The notes below the pieces were generated by a model. That model was not told the DNA's origin. It worked only from the letters and a program-made list of their open reading frames with translations, and did no database searches. Of a DNA stretch of 64,000 nt, positions 9,984 to 19,363 are shown in pieces. Both the position numbers and the translations under genes were made by a program. Source of the DNA: Corynebacterium riegelii (GTDB lineage Bacteria > Actinomycetota > Actinomycetes > Mycobacteriales > Mycobacteriaceae); NCBI RefSeq assembly GCF_016728505.1, contig NZ_CP068159.1, positions 806,001 through 870,000 of the forward strand, written 5' to 3'. Within the stretch, counting starts at the first letter, position 1. The number at the start of each line of letters is the position of its first letter.

Positions 9984-10175
9984 TTACATCCACCCCTGAT
10001 CAATCACATTACCGTTGCCATCTCCAACCACGCCCTGCGTAGCGTTCTTAGTGCTCCAGCTGATCTGTCCCCACGGCGACGGTACACCACGCTTCACCTC
10101 TACAGCACAGAGAAATGTAGCATTACCATCATTTGAGTACAGTTGCGCATCATGTTCCCACAAAATAAATGGCAT
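9984..10175 (-). CDS. Possible small hypothetical protein
   Basis: An open frame of 63 codons (MPFILWEHDAQLYSND...) ending 10 nt before the start of the small membrane protein. Its composition (Gly/Asn/Trp-rich end) looks protein-like, but its 5' end lies antisense to the start of the PspC gene and there is no ribosome site. Either a remnant or a chance frame. Confidence 0.2.
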   Translation of the reverse strand: MPFILWEHDAQLYSNDGNATFLCAVEVKRGVPSPWGQISWSTKNATQGVVGDGNGNVIDQGWM

Positions 10176-10373
10176 CGATCTCAAAAAGATAAATGCATAG
10201 CAGGGGTCTGTGCCGGGGTAGCTGAAGTATATGAAACCTCTGCAAATACCGTCAGGATTATTTACGTAATCGCTACGCTCTGCGGAGTTCCCATGGTTGC
10301 CGTCTACCTACTGCAATGGCTCATCTACCCAAAGCGATACAACCGAGTGCTGGTCCGCCCACTGCAAGATTGA
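10152..10373 (+). CDS. PspC-domain membrane protein
   Basis: 73 aa. The N-terminal part WHRSQKDKCIAGVCAGVAEV and the following hydrophobic segment ending LLQWLIYPKRY form a complete PspC domain, a stress-linked membrane module. The start chosen is ATG 10152. No ribosome site is present; TACAGT lies 8 nt upstream and could be the -10 of a leaderless transcript. The last 66 nt overlap the 3' end of the convergent ABC ATPase gene, and the conserved PspC tail is coded within this overlap. Confidence 0.75.
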   Translation: MFPQNKWHRSQKDKCIAGVCAGVAEVYETSANTVRIIYVIATLCGVPMVAVYLLQWLIYPKRYNRVLVRPLQD

Positions 10374-11171
10374 AAGCGTGTCGCGCTGGAGGTGGGAGGT
10401 GGTGATGGTTACGTGGCCGTCGGCAAGATGCGTGGCAGTACCCGGCAAATCAGGCAACCCAGACAAAGCAGGCACGCCACCCCCAAGCCCGAACGAGATT
10501 GCAGAGGGCACCGTCTCCGTCAGTTGGGCAGGGGTGCCTTCTACCTCGATGTTTCCGCGGTGCATGATGGCGATGCGGTGGCAAAGAAACTCTGCTTCTT
10601 CCAGGTAGTGGGTGGTCAGCACCATGGTCACCCCGGCGTTGTTGAGCGCTTTGAGCAGTCCCCACACGTGCCGGCGGGATTCGGGGTCCAGGCCGGTTGT
10701 GGGCTCATCAAGAAACACCAAGGTTGGGTTGCCCACCAGGGCACATGCGAGGTCGAGGCGCCGCTGCTCGCCGCCGGAGAGTGAGCCGACTTTGACGTCG
10801 CTGCGGTGCTCAAGCTGGACGCGGCGCAGCACCTCATCAGTGGGCAGCGGTGCGGAGCACGTGCCCGCCCACATAGTTACTGTCTCTTCAACGGTCAGTG
10901 CCTGGGGCAGGCCGCCGGATTGCAGCATGATCCCGGTGTACGGGCGCACGCTGGCACGGCCGCTGACCGGATCGTGCCCCAGCACTCGCACGGTGCCTTC
11001 GCTAGGTTCGGCCAGGCCCTCCATCACTTCCAAGGTGGACGTTTTGCCCGCGCCGTTGGTTCCCAGCAGCCCGTAGACCTCGCCGGGGGCAACGTGCAGG
11101 CTGATGCCATCAACTGCGGTGAAGTCGCCGTAGCGGCGCTTCAGCCCTGTAACTTCGATTGCTTTTTCCAT
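10308..11171 (-). CDS. ABC transporter ATP-binding protein, DrrA-like, probably 3'-truncated
   Basis: 287 aa from ATG 11171 (MEKAIEVTGL). Walker A GTNGAGKTS near residue 40, Q-loop MLQSGG, signature LSGGEQRR, Walker B LVFLDEPTTGLDPESRR and switch His TTHYLEE are all present, so ATPase function is likely. Proteins of this drug-exporter type usually end with a conserved '...EPSLEDVFL' tail; here the sequence stops at VDEPLQ. The permease gene that normally follows is missing, its place being taken by the convergent PspC gene. This suggests a deletion breakpoint near 10320-10340. A permease elsewhere is possible. Confidence 0.88.
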   Translation of the reverse strand: MEKAIEVTGLKRRYGDFTAVDGISLHVAPGEVYGLLGTNGAGKTSTLEVMEGLAEPSEGTVRVLGHDPVSGRASVRPYTGIMLQSGGLPQALTVEETVTMWAGTCSAPLPTDEVLRRVQLEHRSDVKVGSLSGGEQRRLDLACALVGNPTLVFLDEPTTGLDPESRRHVWGLLKALNNAGVTMVLTTHYLEEAEFLCHRIAIMHRGNIEVEGTPAQLTETVPSAISFGLGGGVPALSGLPDLPGTATHLADGHVTITTSHLQRDTLSILQWADQHSVVSLWVDEPLQ

Positions 11172-11249
11172 GCCTCCAACTCTGCCCACAGCAGGTTGTT
11201 GCTGGTAGAGGCGTTTGTCACCAATCAAACATGACAAATGTCACCAGGA

Positions 11250-12080
11250 TTACCGCACGCTGGCACGCGTGAGCATCGCCGCGCTTATGAGCATGATGCT
11301 TATCGACGCCCCCGTTGCCGCCCACCCCGCCCCCGAAGTAACCCGAAACGTTTCCCCAAGGAGAAAGATGCCGAGTGTAAACGCCACGATCGGCTCCACC
11401 ACTTTCGCAGCCGGCAGCGAGGTGCCCAGGTTGCCTGCGGCGAAGGCGTATTGCTGCACGATCGTGCCCGCCGTGGCGGCCAGCAGCATCGCCCACAGCT
11501 GCCAGGAGGTGAGCAGGCCCATGATGCCGCCGGTGACAAAGTCGTCCACGGCCACTTTGGAAAACAGGGCTTGGTAGCCAAACAGGGCGCCGCAGCTTAT
11601 GCCGTAGGTGAGGGATTGGGTTGCGGTGGGGCGTCGATAAGCAAAAGCGAAAGCTCCCGCAACCACCGCAACCGCTGAGATGACCACGATGACCCACTCC
11701 CAGGCAAGCGGCTCGCGCGTGCCGGCAAGCGGGCGGCCGAGCAGCACAACCCCGGCCACGCTGATGGTCAGCAACGCACCCCAAAACGCCTCCTCCGGGT
11801 GCATGCGGCGATGCTCCTGGCGTGCCGAAAACAGCAAGGTGAGCATCAGCGACAGGGCGAGCACAGGCTGGACCACCAGCAAGGATCCGAACGCTAACGC
11901 CGCAGCTTGGAAGGCATATGCAAGGAATGCCACCCCCATCGAGGCCCACCATGCCGGCCGACGCATCGAGCGAAGCGGGGAGACACCCGCGCGCATGATG
12001 CGGTGGCGCCACACGGTACCTGCGGCCATCGTCGCGGCTGAGATCAGCGCGAGGATTGCAGACAGGTAAATATTGTGCAC
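11250..12080 (-). CDS. DMT-superfamily (EamA-like) transporter
   Basis: 276 aa with about ten hydrophobic helices in two similar halves, typical of the drug/metabolite transporter superfamily; substrate unknown. The start is GTG 12080; TAATAT lies 8 nt upstream, so it may be leaderless. It is transcribed away from lysC. Two copies of the interspersed CGTCGATAAGC motif fall inside it, in different frames: 11298-11308 (read A-S-I-S) and 11632-11642 (read A-Y-R-R). Confidence 0.75.
   Translation of the reverse strand: MHNIYLSAILALISAATMAAGTVWRHRIMRAGVSPLRSMRRPAWWASMGVAFLAYAFQAAALAFGSLLVVQPVLALSLMLTLLFSARQEHRRMHPEEAFWGALLTISVAGVVLLGRPLAGTREPLAWEWVIVVISAVAVVAGAFAFAYRRPTATQSLTYGISCGALFGYQALFSKVAVDDFVTGGIMGLLTSWQLWAMLLAATAGTIVQQYAFAAGNLGTSLPAAKVVEPIVAFTLGIFLLGETFRVTSGAGWAATGASISIMLISAAMLTRASVR
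11298..11308 (-). repeat. Interspersed motif copy 2
   Basis: Exact 11-mer within the DMT transporter gene, same strand as the gene. Confidence 0.75.
11632..11642 (+). repeat. Interspersed motif copy 3
   Basis: Long form GCGTCGATAAGCAAAAGC, within the DMT gene, opposite strand. Confidence 0.8.
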
Positions 12081-12170
12081 AGTGAATGATATTAATGCGG
12101 GTGTTCCGGCTGTGGATTTGAGACGCTATTCTTGTATGTCGGAATGCACGCGGACCCGTGGGAGGTACGG

Positions 12171-13427
12171 ATGGCCCTGATCGTTCAGAAATACGGCGGA
12201 TCGTCGCTAGAAAGCGCCGAGCGTATTCGCGCCGTGGCTCAGCGTGTGGTGGCTACCAAACGCGCGGGCAACGACGTGGTTGTCGTCTGCTCCGCAATGG
12301 GCGACACCACCGATGAACTTCTAGACTTGGCAGCGCAGGTCAACCCAACCCCACCCGCTCGCGAGATGGACATGCTGCTCACCGCCGGTGAACGCATCTC
12401 CAACTCCCTTGTGGCCATGGCAGTTGCCGCACAAGGTGAGGCCGTGCAGTCCTTCACCGGCTCCCAAGCCGGCGTGATCACCACTGAGCGCCACGGCAAC
12501 GCCCGCATTATTGAGGTCACGCCGGGCCGCGTCAAGGAAGCCATTGACCAAGGCAACATTGCCATCGTCGCCGGCTTCCAGGGTGTCAACCGTGACACCA
12601 AGGACGTGACCACCCTTGGCCGCGGCGGCTCCGACACTACCGCAGTAGCGTTGGCGGCAGCACTAGGTGCGGACGAATGCGAGATCTACTCCGACGTAGA
12701 CGGCGTCTACACCGCAGACCCGCGCATCGTCCCGGACGCCCGCAAGCTGGACAAGCTCTGCTTCGAAGAGATGCTGGAACTGGCCGCGTCCGGCTCGAAG
12801 ATTTTGGTCCTGCGCAGCGTTGAATACGCGCGCGCCTGGAACGTGCCCATGCGAGTACGTTCCTCTTACAGCAACGACCCCGGCACCCTTGTCGCCGGAG
12901 CATTGGAGGATATCCCTGTGGAAGAAGCAGTATTGACCGGTGTAGCCACCGACAACGCGGAGGCAAAGATCACCATCCTGGGCATCCAGGACACGCCAGG
13001 GGAAGCCGCCAAGGTGTTCCGCGCGCTGGCAGACGCAGAGATCAACATTGACATGGTGCTGCAGAACATCTCCTCCATTGAGAACAACAAAACGGACATC
13101 ACCTTCACCCTGCCCAAGGCAGACGGTGCGCGCGCCATGGAGATGCTCGGCGCCATGAAGGACGCCGAAGGCTGGGACGATATCACCTACAACGACCAGA
13201 TTGGCAAGGTCTCCCTGGTTGGCGCCGGCATGAAGTCCCACCCGGGTGTCACCGCAGACTTCACCGAGGCGCTGCGTGACTCCGGCATCAACATTGACAT
13301 GATCACCACCTCTGAAATCCGCATCACCGCAGTGGTGGACCAGGACGAGCTGGCAGAGGCCGCACGCGCCATCCACAGCAAGTTCGAGCTAGGCGGCGAA
13401 GAAGCCGCAATTGTCTACGCAGGTACC

Positions 13428-13436
<9 letters not shown>
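12171..13436 (+). CDS. lysC: Aspartate kinase (alpha subunit), feedback-regulated
   Basis: 421 aa, identical in length to C. glutamicum LysC. It phosphorylates aspartate, the first step to Lys, Thr, Met and diaminopimelate. Visible: KYGGSSLES at the N-terminus, the [16 protein letters not shown] kinase motif near residue 150, and two ACT domains from about residue 260. Residues known from C. glutamicum to govern Lys+Thr feedback inhibition (A279, S301, T311) are all wild-type, so the enzyme is probably inhibitable. The start ATG 12171 has GGAGG 5 nt upstream. The last codons and stop are reiterated downstream as a 12-bp tandem repeat. asd follows after 39 nt in the same transcript. Confidence 0.98.
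12918..13436 (+). CDS. lysC: Aspartate kinase beta subunit (internal in-frame start of lysC)
   Basis: GTG 12918 (residue 250 of LysC) is preceded by GGAGGA at 12905-12910 with 7-nt spacing. It would give a 172-aa ACT-domain protein starting (M)EEAVLTGVA. This matches the known C. glutamicum arrangement, in which the beta subunit is made from within lysC and forms an alpha2beta2 enzyme. An inference from homology, supported by the visible internal ribosome site. Confidence 0.75.
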
Positions 13437-14530
<1,094 letters not shown>

Positions 14531-14532
<2 letters not shown>

Positions 14533-14556
14533 CCGCGGTTCCGGCCGCGGGCTTTT
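14531..14556 (+). terminator. asd terminator
   Basis: GCCCGCGG and CCGCGGGC form a perfect 8-bp stem with a six-base loop, followed by TTTT. The right half is also the beginning of the direct repeat that reappears at 16063. Confidence 0.8.
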
Positions 14557-14577
14557 CATGCGAGCCTCTACCAACAG
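14545..14577 (+). repeat. Direct repeat DR1 bordering the post-asd island
   Basis: 33 bp beginning CCGCGGGCTTTTCATGCGA and ending CTCTACCAACAG. It is repeated at 16063-16096 with one extra T and one G-to-A change. The two copies enclose about 1.5 kb of unlike, lower-GC DNA. Confidence 0.85.
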
Positions 14578-14658
14578 GGCCGACACGACGAATTATCGTG
14601 CCCCAACATCGCACGGCGAAGCGTCGCCATTAACGCTTTTGATTTATGAAAAAGGCCG

Positions 14659-14868
14659 CTATTCAGAAGTTGGTTTCCGGCTATCTTGCTCGATTGCCGC
14701 CAGTGGAAGAAGTAAAGAATAGATCGCCTGAATGGGATCAAATTCGTTTCCCGCTTCAATCCCGGCAAGCTGAGACTCGGCCCAATTCTTCATTCGCGGG
14801 GAATCCATTTCTTTCAGGGGACCCTCTAGAGTCTTCGTCAGGAGCCAGTGGAAATTCTCTGTGTTCAC
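14659..14868 (-). CDS. Small hypothetical protein
   Basis: 69 aa from GTG 14868 (MNTENFHWLLTKTLEG). Amphipathic, Glu/Leu-rich, no signal or membrane segment and no family recognised. The composition and the absence of a better frame on the other strand suggest a real gene inside the small island, though the ribosome site is weak. Confidence 0.4.
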   Translation of the reverse strand: MNTENFHWLLTKTLEGPLKEMDSPRMKNWAESQLAGIEAGNEFDPIQAIYSLLLPLAAIEQDSRKPTSE

Positions 14869-14912
14869 GCGGTTTCCAATCTGTTGCAGTGACTTGTGTT
14901 GTGTGTCAACTA

Positions 14913-14941
14913 TTGCACAGCATTGAGACTTGTGCCACTAT
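14913..14941 (+). promoter_or_regulatory. Promoter of the small secreted protein (leaderless)
   Basis: TTGCAC at 14913-14918, a 17-nt spacer, then CACTAT at 14936-14941. The ATG at 14948 lies 6 nt further and no ribosome site is present, so the transcript probably begins at or next to the start codon. Confidence 0.5.
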
Positions 14942-14947
14942 TTGCAC

Positions 14948-15259
14948 ATGGATAAGAAAACTAAGAAGAAAACTAAGACAGTCATTGCCGCGACCATTAT
15001 CGCCGGAGCAGCGCTAGCCGGTCTGTCAATGCAACCAGCTTCAGCCGCCACTTCCCGAACTGTGGTCAATGAAGGAAATGCAGGCGGGGCAGCCCCGTAC
15101 ATTGCCTGGCGGGAGGTTTATAGCCTCTACAACAGCAAGCAAGAATGCGAGTACTGGCGCAGCGTTCGAGCTGAAGGAGACGAGGATCACCACTACTGGT
15201 GCGAGCTCACGGACACTAATACCTGGGCGCTCATGTACCGCATCAGCTTCCGTCCCTAG
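14948..15259 (+). CDS. Small secreted protein with one Cys pair
   Basis: 103 aa from ATG 14948. A Lys-rich start (MDKKTKKKTK), hydrophobic core and cleavage site ASA near residue 31 make a standard Sec signal. The mature ~70 residues are aromatic- and Glu-rich with two Cys (QECEYW and YWCELT), which could form one disulfide. No family recognised; the size and composition would fit a small secreted effector or bacteriocin-like peptide, but nothing shows this. It sits in the island between the two direct repeats. Confidence 0.65.
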   Translation: MDKKTKKKTKTVIAATIIAGAALAGLSMQPASAATSRTVVNEGNAGGAAPYIAWREVYSLYNSKQECEYWRSVRAEGDEDHHYWCELTDTNTWALMYRISFRP

Positions 15260-15692
15260 ACGCTTGGGTTGCATCTGCTTGGTTAGGGCGCTGCGCGAGC
15301 GACCTTCGTAGCGGGTGCTGGGATCCCTAGGCACGGATCAGTTTCACTGCTTCGTCTTTCCGGTCTCTACGACGCACGTGGCCGGACTTTGCCTGCTTGA
15401 GTACAAGAAATCCTCTGTGGCTGTCTACGGGCACAGCGCTAGGGTGGAGCAACCGAGCTGGTCAACGCTAAAAAATGGGCGAGATACAGCGCCAGGAGCG
15501 CACTGGGCGAAGCCGCGGAACATACCTCCGCATGGCGCTGTGGGCCGCACTGCCGAAACTTGAAAAGATCCACTGGGATCATGTTGCCGCCGACTACGAG
15601 CCCCTAGCGATCAAAGATGCATCCGAGGAAATCACGCTCGGTTTCATGGAACAGGCACTCCAAGAAGATCGCGAGCGCGACAAAAAGACTAA
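15260..15692. other. Degraded region of the post-asd island
   Basis: No intact gene is supported. On the + strand around 15450-15560 one frame reads protein-like (ELVNAKKWARYSARSALGEA), and the open run in another frame from 15535 (MALWAALPKLEKIHWDHVA) carries on. This is the pattern of a frameshifted remnant of an unrecognised gene. Confidence 0.35.
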
Positions 15693-16010
15693 TCAGCTAG
15701 TGCTCGGTAGATCGTTGATCGGTGGACACCTAGCCGCCGCGCTTTTCGCCGCGGCGATCCCCTCTGCTTGACGCTCTCGAATAATCTCCCGCTCGAACTC
15801 CGCCAACGAGCCAAGAATGCCAAGCATCAGATCAGAGCGCGGATCACTCCCCGCTCCAAACACCAACGACTCTTTGACAAACCGAACCTGCGCGCCTTAA
15901 TCGACGGCCGCATCAACAATGCACCGCAGATCCACCACCGACCGGGCAAGCCGGTCAATGCTCGCCACAACGAGAACGTCACCCGCACGGAGATAATCCA
16001 AGCAGGCACC
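15693..16010 (-). pseudogene. Serine recombinase (resolvase/invertase) remnant
   Basis: Reading the minus strand from 16010 gives CLDYLRAGDVLVVASIDRLA, then RSVVDLR, an in-frame TAA at 15899-15897, then QVRFVKESLVFGAGSDPRSD, LAEFEREIIRERQAEGIA and a stop at 15693. These are the core and E-helix of the Tn3-type serine recombinase catalytic domain. The N-terminal part with the catalytic Ser and the DNA-binding C-terminus are missing, and there is a premature stop, so it is inactive. It is probably the vestige of the element that brought the island. Confidence 0.8.
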
Positions 16011-16062
16011 CTAACCACCTAGAATTAAACCAGTCCAATTTTCGAAGGCTAGTTCATTCCTG

Positions 16063-16096
16063 CCGCGGGCTTTTTCATGCGAACCTCTACCAACAG
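16063..16096 (+). repeat. Direct repeat DR2 bordering the post-asd island
   Basis: 34-bp copy of DR1 (14545-14577), 95 nt before katA. It still carries the CCGCGGGC half of the asd terminator plus a T-run, so it seems to be a duplicated piece of the asd 3' end rather than an element end. Confidence 0.85.
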
Positions 16097-16190
16097 ACCC
16101 CAAGTGTGCTCTGCACTTCGGCGCAGGCTCTGGAAAATCTATAGGGTTGATGGGTACACGCATTCGATAACGCTGTAGAGGAGAAAAGCA

Positions 16191-17753
16191 TTGACGGAGA
16201 AGAGTAGGGCGGAAGAGATCGTCGCAAGGGGCGAGCGTCCCGCTGGCAAGGGTCAGACCACCCAGCTGGGTGGGCAGCCGGTTGCGTCGGAGAACATTTC
16301 GATCACCCAGGGGCGTCAGGGAGCCAATGTGCTCAATGACATCCATCTGATTGAAAAACTAGCCCACTTCAACAGGGAAAACGTTCCGGAGCGTATCCCG
16401 CACGCCAAGGGGCACGGCGCCTTCGGCGAGCTGCACATTACGGAAGACGTGTCCAAGTACACGAAGGCGAAGCTGTTCCAGCCGGGCACTGTTACCCCGA
16501 TGGCGGCTCGTTTTTCCACAGTGGCTGGTGAGGCTGGCTCGCCGGACACCTGGCGTGACGTTCACGGCTTCGCGCTGCGTTTTTACACCGAGGACGGCAA
16601 TTACGACATCGTGGGCAACAACACGCCGACGTTCTTCCTGCGTGACGGCATGAAGTTCCCTGATTTTATTCACTCTCAGAAGCGTCAGCCGAACTCGGGC
16701 TTGCGTGATGATGAGATGCAGTGGGATTTCTGGACCCGCACCCCGGAAACCGCGCACCAGGTGACCTACCTGTTGGGTGATCGCGGCACCCCGAAGACCT
16801 CGCGTCACCAGGACGGCTTCGGTTCCCACACCTTCCAGTGGATTAATGAAGAGGGCACCCCGGTGTGGGTGAAGTACCACTTCAAGACCCGCCAGGGCTG
16901 GGAGTGCTTTACCGACGAGGAAGCTACCGAGAAGGCCGGTACCGATCCGGACTTCCAGCGCGCTGACCTGTTCAACGCCATCGAGACCGGCGACTTCCCT
17001 GTTTGGGACGTCAAGGTGCAGATCATGCCGTTCGAAGAGGCGAAGGATTACCGTTTTAACCCATTCGATCTGACCAAGACCTGGTCCCAGAAGGACTACC
17101 CGCTGATCCCGGTCGGCTACTTCGTGTTGAACCGTAACCCGAAGAACTTCCACGCCCAGATTGAGCAGTTGGCGCTTGACCCGGCGAACCTGGTTCCGGG
17201 TGTGGGTCTGTCACCGGACCGTATGCTGCAGGCACGCGTCTTCGCGTACGCTGACCAGCAGCGCTACCGTATCGGCACGAACTACAAGGATCTGCCGGTC
17301 AACCGCCCGATCAACGATGTGAACACGTATGCGGAGCGTGGTTCCATGGCGTACTTCTTCAACGAGGAGAACGAGCCGAACTACTCGCCGAACCGCACCG
17401 GCAAGGGCGCCGGCTACCTGGACAATGGCGAGGATTCCTCCTCCAACTTCACCGACTACGGCCAGGCGGAGAACCTCTACGTCAACCCGGACCCGCACGG
17501 CACCGACCTGGTGCGCGCGGCGTACGTGAAGCATGCTGAGGATGATGACTTCGTCCAGGCCCGTACGCTCTACCGCGACGTGTTCGATGATGGTGAGAAG
17601 GAGCGCTTCGTCCACAACATCACCAACAAGATGTTGGCAATCAAGAACAAGGACGTCGAGGAGCGCGTCTACGCCTACTGGGGCAACGTAGATGCGGACC
17701 TAGAGGTGAAGGTGCGCGAGTCGCTGGCGAAGAAGCGCGCCGACGCCCAGTAG
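16191..17753 (+). CDS. katA: Catalase (haem, KatA type)
   Basis: 520 aa; decomposes hydrogen peroxide in the cytoplasm. Visible: catalytic His in ENVPERIPHAKGHGAFGELH near residue 70, the active-site Asn in IVGNNTPTFF near residue 143, and the haem-ligand Tyr in RMLQARVFAYADQQRYRIG near residue 355. The length is typical of small-subunit clade 3 catalases. TTG 16191 is the start, with GAGGAG 8 nt before it. The gene ends in a 16-bp tandem repeat across its stop codon and is followed by a very large palindrome. Confidence 0.97.
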   Translation: MTEKSRAEEIVARGERPAGKGQTTQLGGQPVASENISITQGRQGANVLNDIHLIEKLAHFNRENVPERIPHAKGHGAFGELHITEDVSKYTKAKLFQPGTVTPMAARFSTVAGEAGSPDTWRDVHGFALRFYTEDGNYDIVGNNTPTFFLRDGMKFPDFIHSQKRQPNSGLRDDEMQWDFWTRTPETAHQVTYLLGDRGTPKTSRHQDGFGSHTFQWINEEGTPVWVKYHFKTRQGWECFTDEEATEKAGTDPDFQRADLFNAIETGDFPVWDVKVQIMPFEEAKDYRFNPFDLTKTWSQKDYPLIPVGYFVLNRNPKNFHAQIEQLALDPANLVPGVGLSPDRMLQARVFAYADQQRYRIGTNYKDLPVNRPINDVNTYAERGSMAYFFNEENEPNYSPNRTGKGAGYLDNGEDSSSNFTDYGQAENLYVNPDPHGTDLVRAAYVKHAEDDDFVQARTLYRDVFDDGEKERFVHNITNKMLAIKNKDVEERVYAYWGNVDADLEVKVRESLAKKRADAQ

Positions 17754-17768
17754 CGCCGACGCCCAGTA
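17737..17768 (+). repeat. 16-bp tandem repeat spanning the katA stop codon
   Basis: GCGCCGACGCCCAGTA at 17737-17752 and 17753-17768, perfect copies. The first contains the final codons of katA and the first two bases of its TAG. Confidence 0.9.
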
Positions 17769-17776
17769 AAACGTTT

Positions 17777-17838
17777 GCAGCTACTTACACCCGGCTACCA
17801 GCGATTTTTTCGCTTGGTAGCCGGGTGTAAGTAGCTGC
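17777..17838. terminator. Large perfect palindrome, bidirectional terminator of katA and the YkvI-like gene
   Basis: Arms of 24 bp (17777-17800 and 17815-17838), beginning GCAGCTACTTACACCCGG, pair without mismatch around a T-rich loop GCGATTTTTTCGCT. The outer flanks AAACG/CGTTT (17768-17772 and 17845-17849) can extend the stem. It lies between convergent genes. A related half-arm occurs at about 36086-36110. Confidence 0.85.
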
Positions 17839-17854
17839 ATTTAGCGTTTATGCC

Positions 17855-19297
17855 CTACAGGCGCGTCTGGCCGCCTTCCTCCTCTTCGGCTGCTGCCTCG
17901 GCGGCCTCCTCAGCGTCGGCGGCGATGAGCTCGTCGATGGATTTGTCGTTCCACGGCTCATCGGGCTCGCGCTCGTACTCTTCGTGAGTGACCGGCTCGG
18001 TGTAGGAGACGTAGACAACGGGGTCGGAGTCGCGGTCTTCGTGGCTGAAGTCGACGTCGTCGTCGTCAAGAAGCTCTTGTGCCACTTCCTCCTCCAGAGC
18101 TTCCGACAGCTCCTCGTCATCAACCACGGACATGGACGTGACGTGCTCCAGCTCGCGCTGGTCGTTCTTGGTAAAGCGCTCGCGCGGGTCCATCTTCAGG
18201 CGCGTCAGTTCGAGTGCGCGGCGGCGTCGGTCGCCTTCCTTGCGCAACTTCGGTGCGCCGCGCAGCCACGCGACGGTGACAACGGCGATGAGCAGGACGC
18301 CCAAGTAGCCCAGGATCGGGTAGACAACGCTGACCAGTTCCTTAAAGCCCACAAAGGACAGGACGAAGCCGATGAGGCAGGCGGAGATGAAGATGAGGCG
18401 GAAGCGGTTTTCGCGGCCGCGGGCGAGGCGCTTGCCCAGGGCGAAGAACATGCCCAGGGAGGTGGCGAAGATCATGCCGAAGATGACCAGGGCCATGATG
18501 AGACCAAGCGTTGGGTGCACCTCATTGATCAGGGAGAGCAGCGGCATGTCTTCGCCGGAGACGGTCTCAATCTTCACCAGCAGGGAGATGGACAAAAGAA
18601 GCAGCATGATCAGGTAGCCCATGCCGCCGAAGAGGCCGCCGAGGCCGGCTGCGCGGGTGTCCAGCTGGTTGCCGCCAATCACGGTTGCCATGGAGGCAAC
18701 GCAGATGACGTTGAGGCCGGTGTAGTTCAGCGCACCGATCCACCAGTTAGGCAGGGTGGTGTCTACGTTTTGTGCCACGTATGCGTTGAGCGCACCCCAG
18801 TCCGGGTGGGCGTTGATCAGGGTCCAGCCACAGCCGAAGATGACCATGATCAACAGCACTGGGGTGAGTGCGCCGATGGCGCCGGTGACTTTGTCCACGT
18901 CGAGCATGCCCACGCCGAGGGTGGCAACCAGCATGATGACGGCGCCGATCCAGACGGGTATGCCGAATTGCTGGTTGAGGTTGGCGCCTGCACCGGCGAA
19001 CATGACAAAGCCGATGGAGAACAGGGTGACAATGGTGGCGATGTCAAGCACCCAGGACATGATCTTGGATGAGATGCCGCCGAAGACTTCCATGTGTTCG
19101 TCGGCCTGGAAGTAGGAGCCGAGTTGCAGGATGGTCACGCCGGCGATGATCATCAGTGCGGATGACAAGACGGCGCCCCAGATGCCTTGGGTGCCAAATG
19201 CAGCGAAGTACAAAAGTGCTTCCTGGCCGGAGGCGAAGCCTGCGCCGACCAGGGTGCCAATGAAAGCAAAAGAAATAATTGTTGCGGTTCTGAGCAT
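17855..19297 (-). CDS. YkvI-family membrane transporter with acidic cytoplasmic tail
   Basis: 480 aa. The first ~340 residues contain about ten hydrophobic helices beginning MLRTATIISFAFIGTLVGAGFASGQE; the glycine-rich GTLVGAGFASGQE stretch is characteristic of YkvI-like proteins related to APC-fold transporters. The substrate is unknown. The last ~130 residues are hydrophilic and strongly acidic (runs of D and E, ending AAEEEEGGQTRL), probably a cytoplasmic regulatory or interaction tail. Transcribed toward katA, sharing the palindromic terminator. Confidence 0.8.
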   Translation of the reverse strand: MLRTATIISFAFIGTLVGAGFASGQEALLYFAAFGTQGIWGAVLSSALMIIAGVTILQLGSYFQADEHMEVFGGISSKIMSWVLDIATIVTLFSIGFVMFAGAGANLNQQFGIPVWIGAVIMLVATLGVGMLDVDKVTGAIGALTPVLLIMVIFGCGWTLINAHPDWGALNAYVAQNVDTTLPNWWIGALNYTGLNVICVASMATVIGGNQLDTRAAGLGGLFGGMGYLIMLLLLSISLLVKIETVSGEDMPLLSLINEVHPTLGLIMALVIFGMIFATSLGMFFALGKRLARGRENRFRLIFISACLIGFVLSFVGFKELVSVVYPILGYLGVLLIAVVTVAWLRGAPKLRKEGDRRRRALELTRLKMDPRERFTKNDQRELEHVTSMSVVDDEELSEALEEEVAQELLDDDDVDFSHEDRDSDPVVYVSYTEPVTHEEYEREPDEPWNDKSIDELIAADAEEAAEAAAEEEEGGQTRL

Positions 19298-19363
19298 GTG
19301 AGCCCGCTCCCAACGGGTTTTAGTTGAACAAAACAGTTCTCTTATCTTAGACCGTCTCAGAAA

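Noticed and set aside
15260..16096. A complete insertion sequence or transposon
   Set aside because: Only a recombinase fragment without the catalytic Ser and with a stop is left; no terminal inverted repeats or transposase were found.
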